DNA of 64,000 nucleotides, from contig NZ_CP030055.1 in NCBI RefSeq assembly GCF_015291645.1, positions 4,898,001 to 4,962,000 of the forward strand, written 5' to 3'. The position numbers were made by a program, and so were the translations under genes. Shown here piece by piece: positions 36,508 to 45,323 of the stretch (position 1 is its first letter; each line of letters opens with the position of its first letter). Source of the DNA: Bradyrhizobium sp. CCBAU 53340 (GTDB lineage Bacteria; Pseudomonadota; Alphaproteobacteria; Rhizobiales; Xanthobacteraceae). The notes under the pieces are model-generated. The model was given only the letters and a program-made list of their open reading frames with translations, was not told the origin of the DNA and searched no databases.

Positions 36508-37230
36508 ATGGCTGAGACGGCACTGACACATACAGCAGAAGCTCCTGGACGGCTTCCAGGCTGGCGCGGCATCGCTGCGGACTGGGCTTCGGATCAGCGC
36601 GCGTTCAAGAACGTGTCCTGGGGCAAGGCCATGATGTGGATCTTCCTCCTCAGCGATACCTTCATCTTCAGTTGCTTCCTGCTCTCCTACATGACGGCAC
36701 GCATGTCGACGACCGTGCCGTGGCCCAACCCCAGCGAAGTCTTCGCCCTCAACTTCGCCGGCAAGCACATCCCGCTGATCCTGATCGCCATCATGACCTT
36801 CATCCTGATCAGCAGCAGCGGGACGATGGCGATGGCAGTCAATTTCGGCTACCGCCGCGATCGCGTCCGGACCGCAGTCTTGATGCTCGTCACCGCAGCG
36901 TTCGGCGCGACCTTCGTCGGAATGCAGGCGTTCGAATGGACCAAGCTGATCAGGGAGGGCGTGCGCCCCTGGGGCAACCCGTGGGGCGCGGAGCAGTTTG
37001 GCTCGAGCTTCTTCATGATTACCGGCTTCCACGGCACGCATGTGACGATCGGCGTGATCTTCCTGATCGCGATTGCGCGAAAGGTCTGGCGCGGCGACTT
37101 CGATATCAGGAGGCGCGGCTTCTTCACGAGCCGGAAAGGCTATTACGAAATCGTCGAGATCATGGGCCTGTACTGGCACTTCGTCGATCTCGTGTGGGTG
37201 TTCATCTTTGCCCTGTTCTATCTTTGGTGA
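36508..37230 (+). CDS. coxP: Cytochrome c oxidase subunit III, second paralogue
   Basis: A 240-residue subunit III: KAMMWIFLLSDTFIFSCFLLS, HIPLILIAIMTFILISSSGT, FMITGFHGTHVTIGVIFLIA and MGLYWHFVDLVWVFIFALFY. The FHGTHV and YWHFVDLVW motifs are typical, and the acidic residue in the FEWTKLIREG segment is conserved. GGAGGCGAGACC before the ATG at 36508 fixes the start. An in-frame reading from far upstream lies within coxO in another frame and is not real. Helps assemble and stabilise subunit I. The paralogues differ in length and sequence, so they are unlikely to be interchangeable. Confidence 0.88.
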   Translation: MAETALTHTAEAPGRLPGWRGIAADWASDQRAFKNVSWGKAMMWIFLLSDTFIFSCFLLSYMTARMSTTVPWPNPSEVFALNFAGKHIPLILIAIMTFILISSSGTMAMAVNFGYRRDRVRTAVLMLVTAAFGATFVGMQAFEWTKLIREGVRPWGNPWGAEQFGSSFFMITGFHGTHVTIGVIFLIAIARKVWRGDFDIRRRGFFTSRKGYYEIVEIMGLYWHFVDLVWVFIFALFYLW

Positions 37231-37239
37231 GGTCGGCCA

Positions 37240-37626
37240 ATGACAAATGCGACGGTAGACATGGAAGGACGGCTATACGCTCATGCGCATGACGCAGTCG
37301 CATCAGAAGCGGCGCATGGCCAGCAGCACCCGATCAAACTGTACCTCGTGGTCTGGGGCTGGTTGTTCGTCCTCAGCACGTGCTCCTACCTCGTCGACTA
37401 CTTTGGCATACATGGCTATCTCAGGTGGTCGCTGATCCTGTTGTTCATGGTGGTGAAGGCTGGGCTGATCGTCGCTGTCTTCATGCACATGGCCTGGGAG
37501 CGGCTGGCGCTCACCTATGCCATCCTGGCGCCGCCGATCGCAGTATTGGTCTTTGTGACGATCATGGTGCTGGAGTCCGAATACACGCACCTGCTTCGGG
37601 TGCTGTTCTTTGCAATCCCGTCGTAG
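37240..37626 (+). CDS. Cytochrome c oxidase subunit IV (prokaryotic type)
   Basis: A 128-residue small subunit. The N-terminal ~30 residues are histidine-rich (LYAHAHDAVASEAAHGQQHP). Three membrane spans follow (LYLVVWGWLFVLSTCSYLV, WSLILLFMVVKAGLIVAVFM and LAPPIAVLVFVTIMVLES). The pattern VKAGLIVAVFMHM matches the COX4_pro family. It is 9 bp after coxP and completes the operon; it is convergent with nadE. Confidence 0.85.
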   Translation: MTNATVDMEGRLYAHAHDAVASEAAHGQQHPIKLYLVVWGWLFVLSTCSYLVDYFGIHGYLRWSLILLFMVVKAGLIVAVFMHMAWERLALTYAILAPPIAVLVFVTIMVLESEYTHLLRVLFFAIPS

Positions 37627-37650
37627 CACCGGCAGGCCCGGCCTCTAACG

Positions 37651-39408
37651 TCACCCCTCGTACGCGTCCGTCGAGGCGGCGTTACCGCGCGAGACGAGCG
37701 CCTCGTCCGGCGCCGGCAGCGGCGACCCATTGTCGCGAAAACGGTTGGTGATGGGATAGCGGCGGTCGCGGCCGAAATTCCTGCGCGTCACCTTCACGCC
37801 GGGCGCGGCCTGGCGGCGCTTGTATTCAGCGACGTTGAGAAGATGGTCGATACGCGTCACCGTCTCGCGGTCGAAGCCGGCGGCGATGATCTGCTCGAGC
37901 GGCTCCTCGCGCTCGACCAGCCGCTCGAGGATCGCATCGAGCACATCATAGGGCGGCAATGAATCCTGATCGGTCTGGTTCTCGCGCAGCTCCGCCGTCG
38001 GCGGACGCGTGATGATATCGGGCGGAATCACCTCGCCCGCGGGCCCGAGCGCGCCGTCGGGCTTCCATGCATTGCGCAAGCTTGCCAGCCTGAACACCTG
38101 CGTCTTGTAGATATCCTTGATCGGGTTGAAGCCGCCGTTCATGTCGCCATAGAGCGTGGCATAGCCGACTGACATCTCCGACTTGTTGCCTGTCGTCACC
38201 ACCATCAGCCCGGTCTTGTTCGAAATCGCCATCAGAAGCGTGCCGCGGGTGCGGGCCTGCAGGTTTTCCTCGGTGATATCGGGCGGCAGGTTCTTGAAGA
38301 TACCGGACAGGATGGCCTCGAAGCCGTTCACGGCTTCGGCGATCGGCAACACCTCGTAGCGGATGCCAAGATGGCCGGCGAGTTCGCCGGCGTCGGCAAT
38401 CGAGCTTGCCGCCGTATAGCGATAAGGCAGCATCACGCCATGCACCTGATCGGCGCCGAGCGCATCAATCGCGATCGCTGCGCACAGCGCGGAATCGATA
38501 CCGCCGGAAATGCCGAGCAGCACGCCGGGAAAGCCGTTCTTGGTGACATAGTCGCGGAGGCCCAGCACACACGCGGCATAATCGGCGCGGTCCCCTTCGG
38601 GTTGCTCGGCGACAGGACCGGCGCAGTGCCAATCATCGCCGTTCCTGGTGAAGCGCAACGTGGTGACGCTCTCTGCGAAAGCCGGCAATTGCGCAGCCAG
38701 CGAGAGATCGCCATTGAGCGCGAATGAGGCCCCGTCGAACACGAGCTCGTCCTGGCCACCGACCTGATTGAGGTAGACGAGCGGCAAGCCGCTTTCAGTG
38801 ACCCGTGCGACCGCTACCGACAGACGTACATCGTTCTTGTCGCGGCCATAGGGCGAGCCGTTCGGCACCAGAATGATCTCGGCGCCGGTCTCGGCCAGCG
38901 TCTCGACCACGTTCTCGTAGTCCTCGGATTCTTCCAGCCAGATGTCCTCGCAGATCGGCACGCCGATCCGCACGCCGCGCACGGTGACGGGGCCCGCCGC
39001 AGGTCCGCGCGAAAACAACCGCTTCTCGTCGAACACGCCGTAATTCGGCAGATTGCATTTGAAACGCAAGCCAGCGATGCGCCCGCCGTCGAGCAGTGCG
39101 CAGGCATTGTAGAGCTTGCCGTCCTCGACCCAGGGCGTGCCGATCAGCAATGCCGGACCGCCGTCGGCAGTCTCGCGCGCGAGCGTTTCGATTGCGCCGC
39201 GGCAGGCCGCCTGGAAGGCCGGTTTCTGCACCAGATCCTCGGGCGGATAGCCGGCGATGAACAATTCCGGAAACAGCACGAGATCAGCGCCGTCGGCGAT
39301 CGCCTGCGCGCGCGTAGCGCGTACCTTGGCGGCATTGCCCTCGATATCGCCCATGGTCGGATTGAGCTGGGCGAGCGTGACCGCGAATACGTTGAGACGT
39401 TCGGTCAT
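37651..39408 (-). CDS. nadE: Glutamine-hydrolysing NAD+ synthetase
   Basis: A 585-residue two-domain enzyme making NAD from deamido-NAD, ATP and glutamine. The N-terminal nitrilase-type glutaminase has the triad Glu48 (FPELF), Lys117 (LRFKCNLPNYG) and Cys153 (GVPICEDIW). The C-terminal synthetase has the P-loop GISGGIDSAL near residue 300, TTGNKSEMSVGYATLYGDM and the NFGRDRRYPITNRFR tail. The length agrees with the bacterial two-domain form. It is 16 bp downstream of the dgkA gene and belongs to the aroF-dgkA-nadE group. Confidence 0.95.
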   Translation of the reverse strand: MTERLNVFAVTLAQLNPTMGDIEGNAAKVRATRAQAIADGADLVLFPELFIAGYPPEDLVQKPAFQAACRGAIETLARETADGGPALLIGTPWVEDGKLYNACALLDGGRIAGLRFKCNLPNYGVFDEKRLFSRGPAAGPVTVRGVRIGVPICEDIWLEESEDYENVVETLAETGAEIILVPNGSPYGRDKNDVRLSVAVARVTESGLPLVYLNQVGGQDELVFDGASFALNGDLSLAAQLPAFAESVTTLRFTRNGDDWHCAGPVAEQPEGDRADYAACVLGLRDYVTKNGFPGVLLGISGGIDSALCAAIAIDALGADQVHGVMLPYRYTAASSIADAGELAGHLGIRYEVLPIAEAVNGFEAILSGIFKNLPPDITEENLQARTRGTLLMAISNKTGLMVVTTGNKSEMSVGYATLYGDMNGGFNPIKDIYKTQVFRLASLRNAWKPDGALGPAGEVIPPDIITRPPTAELRENQTDQDSLPPYDVLDAILERLVEREEPLEQIIAAGFDRETVTRIDHLLNVAEYKRRQAAPGVKVTRRNFGRDRRYPITNRFRDNGSPLPAPDEALVSRGNAASTDAYEG

Positions 39409-39424
39409 GGCCGCCGCCCTCGCT

Positions 39425-39778
39425 TTAGAGAAACCCCAATCGCTCGATGATGGCGATGATCCAGAACGCCCCGGCCATCAACAACGCAACACCGACGGCG
39501 GCCGAGCCCATGTCCTTGACCCGGCCGATCTGCTTGTCGTGATCCATCGTCAAGCGGTCGGCAAGCTTCTCGATCGCAGTGTTCAGCAGCTCGACCACCA
39601 GCACGAAGGCGACCGCGCAGACCAGTTCGACCGCGCGCGTCGCGGTCGCTGCGACGAACCACGCCACGGGCAGCGACAGCAGGAGCGCAAAGATCTCCTC
39701 GCGGACGGCCTGTTCCGAGCGGAACGCAAAGGCCAGACCGTTGCGGGAATTGATCGTGGCCTTCCAAATCCGCAGCAA
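39425..39778 (-). CDS. dgkA: Diacylglycerol kinase
   Basis: A 117-residue trimeric membrane kinase phosphorylating diacylglycerol to phosphatidate. It has the family motif VELLNTAIEKLADR with the catalytic glutamate, and KDMGSAAVGVALLMAG. Three hydrophobic segments follow an amphipathic start (WKATINSRNGLAFAFRSEQAVREE). The likely start is a TTG at 39778; the stop of the upstream DAHP synthase gene is only four bases away, which leaves little room for another start. Overlaps nothing and is closely spaced to nadE. Confidence 0.88.
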   Translation of the reverse strand: MLRIWKATINSRNGLAFAFRSEQAVREEIFALLLSLPVAWFVAATATRAVELVCAVAFVLVVELLNTAIEKLADRLTMDHDKQIGRVKDMGSAAVGVALLMAGAFWIIAIIERLGFL

Positions 39779-39782
39779 GGTT

Positions 39783-41171
39783 CTAGAGCCCCGCTGCGGC
39801 CGGCATCGGCCTGACCTTGCCGGCGCGTTCCTGCTTCAACAGTTCGGCGATCAGGAAAGCCATGTCGATCGATTGCTCGGCGTTGAGGCGGGGATCGCAG
39901 ACCGTGTGATAGCGGTCGTTGAGATCCTCGTCGGTGATGGCGCGAGCGCCGCCGATACATTCGGTGACATCCTGGCCGGTCATCTCCAGATGCACGCCGC
40001 CGGCATAGGTGCCTTCCGCGGCGTGGATCGTGAAGAACGACTTCACCTCGGACAGCACACGGTCGAACGGCCGCGTCTTGTAGCCCGTCGTGGAGGTGAT
40101 GGTGTTGCCGTGCATGGGATCGCACGACCAAACCACCACCCTGCCCTCGCGCTTCACTGCGCGGATCAGGCCCGGCAGGTGATCGGCGATCTTGTCGGAG
40201 CCGAAACGGTTGATCAGGGTCAGCCGGCCCGGCTCGTTGTCAGGGTTGAGCACGTCGATCAGCTTCAACAGCTCGTCGGGCTTGAGCGACGGACCGCATT
40301 TCAGGCCGATCGGATTCTTGATGCCGCGGAAATATTCGACATGGCCGTGATCGAGCTGGCGGGTGCGGTCGCCGATCCAGATCATGTGGCCCGAGGTCGC
40401 GTACCAGTCGCCGGTAGTGGAATCGACCCGGGTCATGGCCTGCTCATAGCCGAGCAGCAGCGCTTCATGGCTGGTGTAGAAATCGGTGGCGCGCAGCTCG
40501 GGGTGGCTCTCGAGATCGAGGCCGCAGGCGCGCATGAAGTTGAGCGCGTCCGAGATGCGGTCGGCCAACTCCTTGTAGCGGCGGGATTGCGGCGAATCCT
40601 TCAGGAAGCCGAGCATCCACTGATGCACGCTGCCGAGATTGGCAAAGCCGCCGGTGGCGAACGCGCGGAGCAGGTTCAGCGTCGCGGCCGACTGGCGATA
40701 GGCCATCAGCTGGCGCTGCGGATCCGGCACGCGCGCTTCCTTGGTGAAGGCGATGTCGTTGACGATGTCGCCGCGATAGCTCGGCAGCTCGACGCCGCCC
40801 ACCTTCTCGGTCGGCGACGAACGCGGTTTGGCGAACTGGCCGGCGATGCGGCCGACCTTCACCACCGGCACCGCGCCGGCATAGGTCAGCACCACCGCCA
40901 TCTGCAGCAGCACACGGAAGAAGTCGCGGATGTTGTTGGCGCCGTGCTCGGCAAAGCTTTCGGCGCAATCGCCGCCCTGGAGCAGGAAGGCCTCGCCTGC
41001 GGCAACGCGGGCCAGCGCCTTCTTCAGATTGCGCGCCTCGCCGGCGAACACCAGCGGCGGAAAGGTTGCAAGCTGCGCCTCGACGTCGGCCAAGGCCTTG
41101 GCGTCGGGATATTCGGGCACCTGTAGCACCGGCTTGCTGCGCCAGGACTCGGGCGACCACCGCTCGGACAT
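39783..41171 (-). CDS. aroF: Class II 3-deoxy-7-phosphoheptulonate synthase
   Basis: A 462-residue plant-like (class II) DAHP synthase, first step of the shikimate pathway. [20 protein letters not shown] opens the protein; [15 protein letters not shown] gives the metal-binding cysteine, with [51 protein letters not shown] and [20 protein letters not shown] upstream and domain homology place the start at 41171; the frame is open to 41474 without support. Symbol given by function; class II enzymes are often labelled aroG or aroF. It heads a unit with dgkA and nadE. Confidence 0.93.
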   Translation of the reverse strand: MSERWSPESWRSKPVLQVPEYPDAKALADVEAQLATFPPLVFAGEARNLKKALARVAAGEAFLLQGGDCAESFAEHGANNIRDFFRVLLQMAVVLTYAGAVPVVKVGRIAGQFAKPRSSPTEKVGGVELPSYRGDIVNDIAFTKEARVPDPQRQLMAYRQSAATLNLLRAFATGGFANLGSVHQWMLGFLKDSPQSRRYKELADRISDALNFMRACGLDLESHPELRATDFYTSHEALLLGYEQAMTRVDSTTGDWYATSGHMIWIGDRTRQLDHGHVEYFRGIKNPIGLKCGPSLKPDELLKLIDVLNPDNEPGRLTLINRFGSDKIADHLPGLIRAVKREGRVVVWSCDPMHGNTITSTTGYKTRPFDRVLSEVKSFFTIHAAEGTYAGGVHLEMTGQDVTECIGGARAITDEDLNDRYHTVCDPRLNAEQSIDMAFLIAELLKQERAGKVRPMPAAAGL

Positions 41172-41352
41172 CGCAATCTCTCCGTGAAGCAAAAAAGTAC
41201 AACCCGATCTGTGGGTTGCGAGGGCCGCCTTATACACAGGCTGGCGCGACACTGCCAGTTGTAAATCCATTTCGCAATGCAAACCCTTGCAGGCAAAGCC
41301 GAATTCGCATTTGCTTGGGGCGGCAGAGGAAACGGCAAGACAACTTCTCCCC

Positions 41353-42249
41353 ATGGATGCGCCACTGGACGACGTCTTCATCGACGAGATCAGCTTCCCG
41401 GCGACCGACGGGTATGCCCTGACCGGCACCCTGTTCCTGCCGCGCGGCGCCAAGCGCCACGCCGTCCTGATCAATTCGGCGACTGCTGTCCCACGAAAGA
41501 TCTATAGCGGCTTTGCCTCCTATCTCGCCCATCGCGGCTGCGCCGTCCTCACCTATGACTACCGTGGCATCGGCGACTCCCGGCTGCCGGCAATGGTCGG
41601 TTACAACCGGCCGAAATCGCTGGTCGGCTTCAAAGCGTCGATGTCGGACTGGGCCGCGCAGGACGTCACCGCGGCGGTGCGCTGGATGCGCGAGCGCTAT
41701 CAAGCGCTGCCGCTTGCCTATGTCGGCCATTCCTTCGGCGGCCAGGCGCTCGGGCTGATCGAAAACAACAGCGAGATTTCGCGTGCCGCGTTTGTGGCCT
41801 CGCAAGCCGCGACCTGGCGGCTGATGACGTCGCCGGAGAAATACCGCGTCTTCGCTTTCATGAATTTCGTCGGCGTGCCGCTCACCCACGCGCTCGGCTA
41901 CGCGCCTGGCTGGGCCGGCGTCGGCGAGGATCTGCCCAAGGGCGTCTTCCTGCAATGGGCGGATTGGGTTTCGAGCCCGCGCTATCTGTTCGATTCAAAG
42001 CTGCCGGCGCTGGAGAATTTTGCCAAGTTCAAGGGCGAGCTGCGCGCGCTCTGCTTCTCCGACGATCCCTGGGCGACGCTATCAGCGGTCGAGCTGCTCA
42101 CATCAGGCTTCACGGCGATCAAGCCGGAGGTGCTCAACGTGAAGCCGTCCGACGTCGGCGCCAAGGCGATCGGCCATTTCGGCTTCTTCCGCCCCGAGCA
42201 TCGCGACACGCTGTGGCGCAGTGTGGCGGAATGGATCCAGGGGGAGTGA
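41353..42249 (+). CDS. Alpha/beta hydrolase
   Basis: A 298-residue alpha/beta-hydrolase. [20 protein letters not shown] opens the domain; [11 protein letters not shown] contains an oxyanion-like turn; the nucleophile elbow is VGHSFGGQ. A late histidine ([16 protein letters not shown]) and the aspartate in [11 protein letters not shown] complete a plausible triad. The sequence is of the COG4757 type, a poorly characterised group of predicted hydrolases. An in-frame start at 41287 exists, but the domain begins at the ATG at 41353. Divergent from the DAHP synthase gene. Confidence 0.82.
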   Translation: MDAPLDDVFIDEISFPATDGYALTGTLFLPRGAKRHAVLINSATAVPRKIYSGFASYLAHRGCAVLTYDYRGIGDSRLPAMVGYNRPKSLVGFKASMSDWAAQDVTAAVRWMRERYQALPLAYVGHSFGGQALGLIENNSEISRAAFVASQAATWRLMTSPEKYRVFAFMNFVGVPLTHALGYAPGWAGVGEDLPKGVFLQWADWVSSPRYLFDSKLPALENFAKFKGELRALCFSDDPWATLSAVELLTSGFTAIKPEVLNVKPSDVGAKAIGHFGFFRPEHRDTLWRSVAEWIQGE

Positions 42250-42394
42250 GCGTCACGCCTTGTTGAAGGCGGCCGCCTCCTTCTCGTCATCGATGATCAC
42301 GAAACTGATTTCCGCCGCTGCCGTTTGCCAACTGGCACACCGTCGGCAACGCGATCGATCGCGTTCCCCGTACGCCGGACGCGCCAAGGAGATC

Positions 42395-43183
42395 ATGAGA
42401 TATTCCAACAGGAACGCCCTTGTCAGGGAAAGCAAGGTTCCCGAAGTCACGCTCGGCTTCTGGATCATCAAGATTGCCGCCACGACCCTCGGTGAGACCG
42501 GCGGCGACACGGTCACGATGACGCTGAACTGGGGTTACCTCGCCGGCACGTGCCTGTTCCTGGCCGCGATGGTCGTGCTCGTCGCGGCACAGATCCGCGC
42601 GCAAACATTTCACCCAGCACTGTATTGGGCGACCATCGTGGCCTCGACGACCTTCGGCACCACGATGGCTGACTTCGCCGACCGCTCGCTCGGCATCGGC
42701 TATACTGGCGGCTCGACGCTGCTGCTGACCTGTCTCGTGCTGGTGTTGGTGCTCTGGTATCGCGCGGAGGGAACGATCTCGGTCAACAGCATCAGCACCC
42801 CGCGGGCGGAAGCCTTCTACTGGGGCGCGATCACCTTCTCGCAAACGCTCGGCACTGCGCTCGGTGACTGGATCGCCGATTCCGGCGACATGGGCTATCG
42901 CGGCGGCGCGCTGATTTTCGCGGCCGGATTGGCCGTCATCGCAGCGCTCTATCTCTGGACCAGCGTCTCACGCGTCACGCTGTTCTGGGCCGCGTTCATC
43001 CTGACGCGACCGCTGGGCGCAACGGTCGGCGATTTCCTCGACAAGCCACTCGATCACGGCGGGCTGGCGCTAAGCCGGCCGCTGGCCTCGGCCGTCATCG
43101 CGGCCTTCATGATCGTCTGCCTGCTGCTGATCCCGCAACGCGCGGGTCAACATCCCGGCGATCACGCCACCGAGCGCGCCTAG
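42395..43183 (+). CDS. Multi-span membrane protein (COG4705-like)
   Basis: A 262-residue protein with about eight membrane segments and an internal repeat. The motifs TLGETGGDTVTMTLNWGYLAG, TFGTTMADFADRSLGIGYTGG, TLGTALGDWIADSGDMGYRG and PLGATVGDFLDKPLDHGGLA share the pattern [TP]LG-T-[GA]D. The fourfold TxGDxxx motif suggests a channel-like or metal-binding core, but no function is known. AAGGAG at 42387-42392 fixes the ATG at 42395, though a frame is open to 42221. Its stop overlaps, tail to tail, that of the next gene. Confidence 0.8.
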   Translation: MRYSNRNALVRESKVPEVTLGFWIIKIAATTLGETGGDTVTMTLNWGYLAGTCLFLAAMVVLVAAQIRAQTFHPALYWATIVASTTFGTTMADFADRSLGIGYTGGSTLLLTCLVLVLVLWYRAEGTISVNSISTPRAEAFYWGAITFSQTLGTALGDWIADSGDMGYRGGALIFAAGLAVIAALYLWTSVSRVTLFWAAFILTRPLGATVGDFLDKPLDHGGLALSRPLASAVIAAFMIVCLLLIPQRAGQHPGDHATERA

Positions 43184-43443
43184 CGGATGATCGTCGTCAG
43201 GGACGAATAGCGCTTGTTCGGCTTGGCCTCGGCGGCCGAGAATTGCGCAAAGGCGTCGCTGACGCGGGTCGCCGGCGGCGTATCGCTGGCGAAGCGGAAT
43301 TCCTGCGGCTTCGGCGCGTAGAAGCTGGCGCTGTAATAGGAATCGTCGAAGCGCGCCTCGCCGACCCCGAACAATGCGTCGCAGACAAACAGGAGCGCGT
43401 AGACCCCCGCGACCGCGACGACGACCTCCTTGAGAATTGTCAT
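43180..43443 (-). CDS. Small membrane-anchored hypothetical protein
   Basis: An 87-residue protein from the ATG at 43443. MTILKEVVVAVAGVYALLFV and CDALF are one N-terminal hydrophobic segment (signal anchor), followed by a soluble tail rich in Asp, Ser, Ala and Lys (RFDDSYYSASFYAPKPQEFR). The longer frame to 43554 has no start signal. Tail-to-tail overlap of a few bases with the membrane protein gene. I do not recognise the family. Confidence 0.6.
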   Translation of the reverse strand: MTILKEVVVAVAGVYALLFVCDALFGVGEARFDDSYYSASFYAPKPQEFRFASDTPPATRVSDAFAQFSAAEAKPNKRYSSLTTIIR

Positions 43444-43741
43444 GATGATGCCCTGCCCTTTTGCGGCAGAATGCAGGCCGGTTCCAAAACTCTGGTTTAA
43501 GGCGCCCCGTTTCTTGTCCGCACGGTTTGCCGCTCCTGAGCGGATTGCAGACAATTTTATCGATCTCGAAAACAGAGCCCGCTTGACCGGACCTCATCAG
43601 CGTCACCAAGTTCAGTCGCGATTTCCTCGCGGTCATCACCACCCTGCCCTGCCACACCGCTTCCGACAGCGGCTGCTGCGTTCGCCTTGTTCGCGGCCGG
43701 CAAGAATGGCAAGCTCGGTTTGGAGCCATCCAAGAGACTTC

Positions 43742-44119
43742 ATGATGTCGCGCGCGAGCGCCAAATCGCTGCCCCAGCTCAGCCTGCGCATCGACCTCGA
43801 CGGCGAGGACCGGATCGGGCCCGGCAAGATCGAGCTTCTGGAGCAGATCCGCGCGCAAGGCTCGATCTCCGCGGCCGGCCGCGCCATGGACATGTCGTAC
43901 AAGCGCGCCTGGGACCTCGTCGACGAGATCAACCGCATCTGCGGACATGCGGCGGTTGAGCCGCAGGCCGGCGGCAAGAACGGCGGCGGTGCCATGCTGA
44001 CCCCGTTCGGCGAAAAGCTTGTCGCGCGCTACCGCAAGATCGAGCGCGATGCCGCCCGCGCGGTGCAGAAGGATCTCGAAGCACTCAAGAGCGACATCGC
44101 GCGTTCGCGCAAATCGTGA
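43742..44119 (+). CDS. ModE-type winged-helix regulator without molybdate-binding domain
   Basis: A 125-residue protein. KIELLEQIRAQGSISAAGRA and MDMSYKRAWDLVDEINRICG form the ModE/LysR N-terminal winged helix, followed by GGGAMLTPFGEKLVARYRKIE and a short helical tail. Full-length ModE also carries two TOBE molybdate-binding domains; these are absent. Starts at 43742 or 43745. It could sense nothing and act as a plain repressor, or partner another protein. No mod transport genes are in the window. Confidence 0.8.
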   Translation: MMSRASAKSLPQLSLRIDLDGEDRIGPGKIELLEQIRAQGSISAAGRAMDMSYKRAWDLVDEINRICGHAAVEPQAGGKNGGGAMLTPFGEKLVARYRKIERDAARAVQKDLEALKSDIARSRKS

Positions 44120-44140
44120 ACGAATGGACGAGATCGCGCC

Positions 44141-44593
44141 ATGCTGCTGATCGGGGTCAATCGCTCACCATACACGCGACGCGTTGCGATGACGCTCAAT
44201 ATTTATCGCATACCGTTCGAACAGCGTCAGCTGTCCGGCTTCGGCAATCGCGCTGAGGTCAGGGCCAGCAATCCGCTTGGCCGCATTCCCGCGCTGGTGC
44301 TCGACAGCGGCGAGACGTTGATCGACAGCGACGCGATCGTCGATCATCTCGATGAAACCTACGGCGGCGACCGGCCGCTCACGCCGCGCAGTGGCGCCGA
44401 TCGCCGCGCCGTGCTGAAGGTTGCGGCCATGATGATGGGTGCGTGCGAAAAATGTCTTCACGCCGCCTATGAGGGCAATCACCGCCCGCCGGAGAAGGTG
44501 CACCAGCCCTGGATCGACGATTGTATGGCTCAGGCCGCCGCACTGACAAGCAGGCTCGCAGAGCAGCCGTTCTTCGAGGTGGCAGAGCCCTAG
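44141..44593 (+). pseudogene. Truncated glutathione S-transferase
   Basis: 150 residues. The N-terminal thioredoxin-fold domain is whole: LLIGVNRSPYTRRVAMTLNI, NPLGRIPALVLDSGE, LIDSDAIVDHLDETYG. The alpha-helical C-terminal domain begins (VLKVAAMMMGACEKCLHAAY) but stops after SRLAEQPFFEVAEP, about 50-60 residues short of the family length and before the usual conserved helix with GDxxTxAD. No continuation is seen in other frames beyond the stop. It may still fold and work as an N-terminal domain, but it is best read as broken. The stop abuts the convergent excisionase-like gene with no gap. Confidence 0.6.
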
Positions 44594-45229
44594 TCAAAAG
44601 ACTGGCTCGTCCTTCAGCGCCGCGATCACCTGCTCGCCCGGCACGGTGAGGCGATAGGTCACCAGCGGACGGCTCGACGGCGGCTTGCGGTCGATCTCAA
44701 CGATGTAGCCGCGCACCATCAGGGCTTCGAAGCTGCCATAGTAGCCGTACATGCTGATCTGGCTCTGCTTGAGCAGCTTGAACTCGCGCAGCAGGCGGAT
44801 CTCGTTGCCCGAGAGCAGCGAGCGGCGGACGCGCTGCACGAAGCTCGCGCGCTGCTCGAACCAGGCCGCATCGGGCAGCTCGCGCGAAGACGGCACGGCG
44901 TTGCGATCGCAGGGGCGCGCCTCGATCTCGATCCTCACTGCCGGCGACGATGGCATGCTGCCGCCGATCGCGTCCCTGGCGTCGTCGAGCAACGCGATCG
45001 GCCAGCGCCGCTTGTTGTCGACAATGACCGGCGCAGGCACGACATTGTCGCGCACGAGCTGCTCGAAGCGGCCGGCGGTCACGCCGACATAGGCGGCCGC
45101 GCGGCGGCGGTCGACGAGGCGCCCGTCCCGCCCATGCTCCAGTTCGCAAGCGTCAGTCTCGATCACCCCAAATCCCCCGCCGCCTCGTTGCAAGCGCGTT
45201 GCCGCACGGGCCCGAGGGCCCGTCAGCAC
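44594..45229 (-). CDS. AlpA/excisionase-like helix-turn-helix protein
   Basis: Up to 211 residues, the likely start being GTG at 45166 (about 190 residues). LVDRRRAAAYVGVTAGRFEQ and LVRDNVVPAPVIVDNKRRWP match the MerR/AlpA/excisionase-like HTH of phage and integrative elements. The C-terminal half (LLREFKLLKQSQISMYGYYG, FEALMVRGYIVEIDRK, LVTYRLTVPGEQVIAAL) looks like a winged helix. It is presumably a DNA-binding regulator of unknown target. No integrase is nearby. Its 3' end directly abuts the truncated GST gene. Confidence 0.6.
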   Translation of the reverse strand: MLTGPRARAATRLQRGGGGFGVIETDACELEHGRDGRLVDRRRAAAYVGVTAGRFEQLVRDNVVPAPVIVDNKRRWPIALLDDARDAIGGSMPSSPAVRIEIEARPCDRNAVPSSRELPDAAWFEQRASFVQRVRRSLLSGNEIRLLREFKLLKQSQISMYGYYGSFEALMVRGYIVEIDRKPPSSRPLVTYRLTVPGEQVIAALKDEPVF

Positions 45230-45323
45230 ATGACACTAGGGTGAAACCAGCGCTCTCAAAAGGCAGAGAATTTCGTACATATTGCTGCCGTTTCGGCATC
45301 AGCTATAGTGCCGCCGGGGTCCC

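Noticed and set aside
42253..42315. Minus-strand frame ending FVIIDDEKEAAAFNKA, looking like the C-terminus of a protein
   Set aside because: Only about 20 codons look natural; the frame upstream runs into the convergent membrane protein gene. It may be a remnant, but the evidence is too thin.
44594..45229. Integrated phage or mobile element
   Set aside because: Only an excisionase-like HTH is seen; no integrase, att repeats, transposase or phage structural genes.
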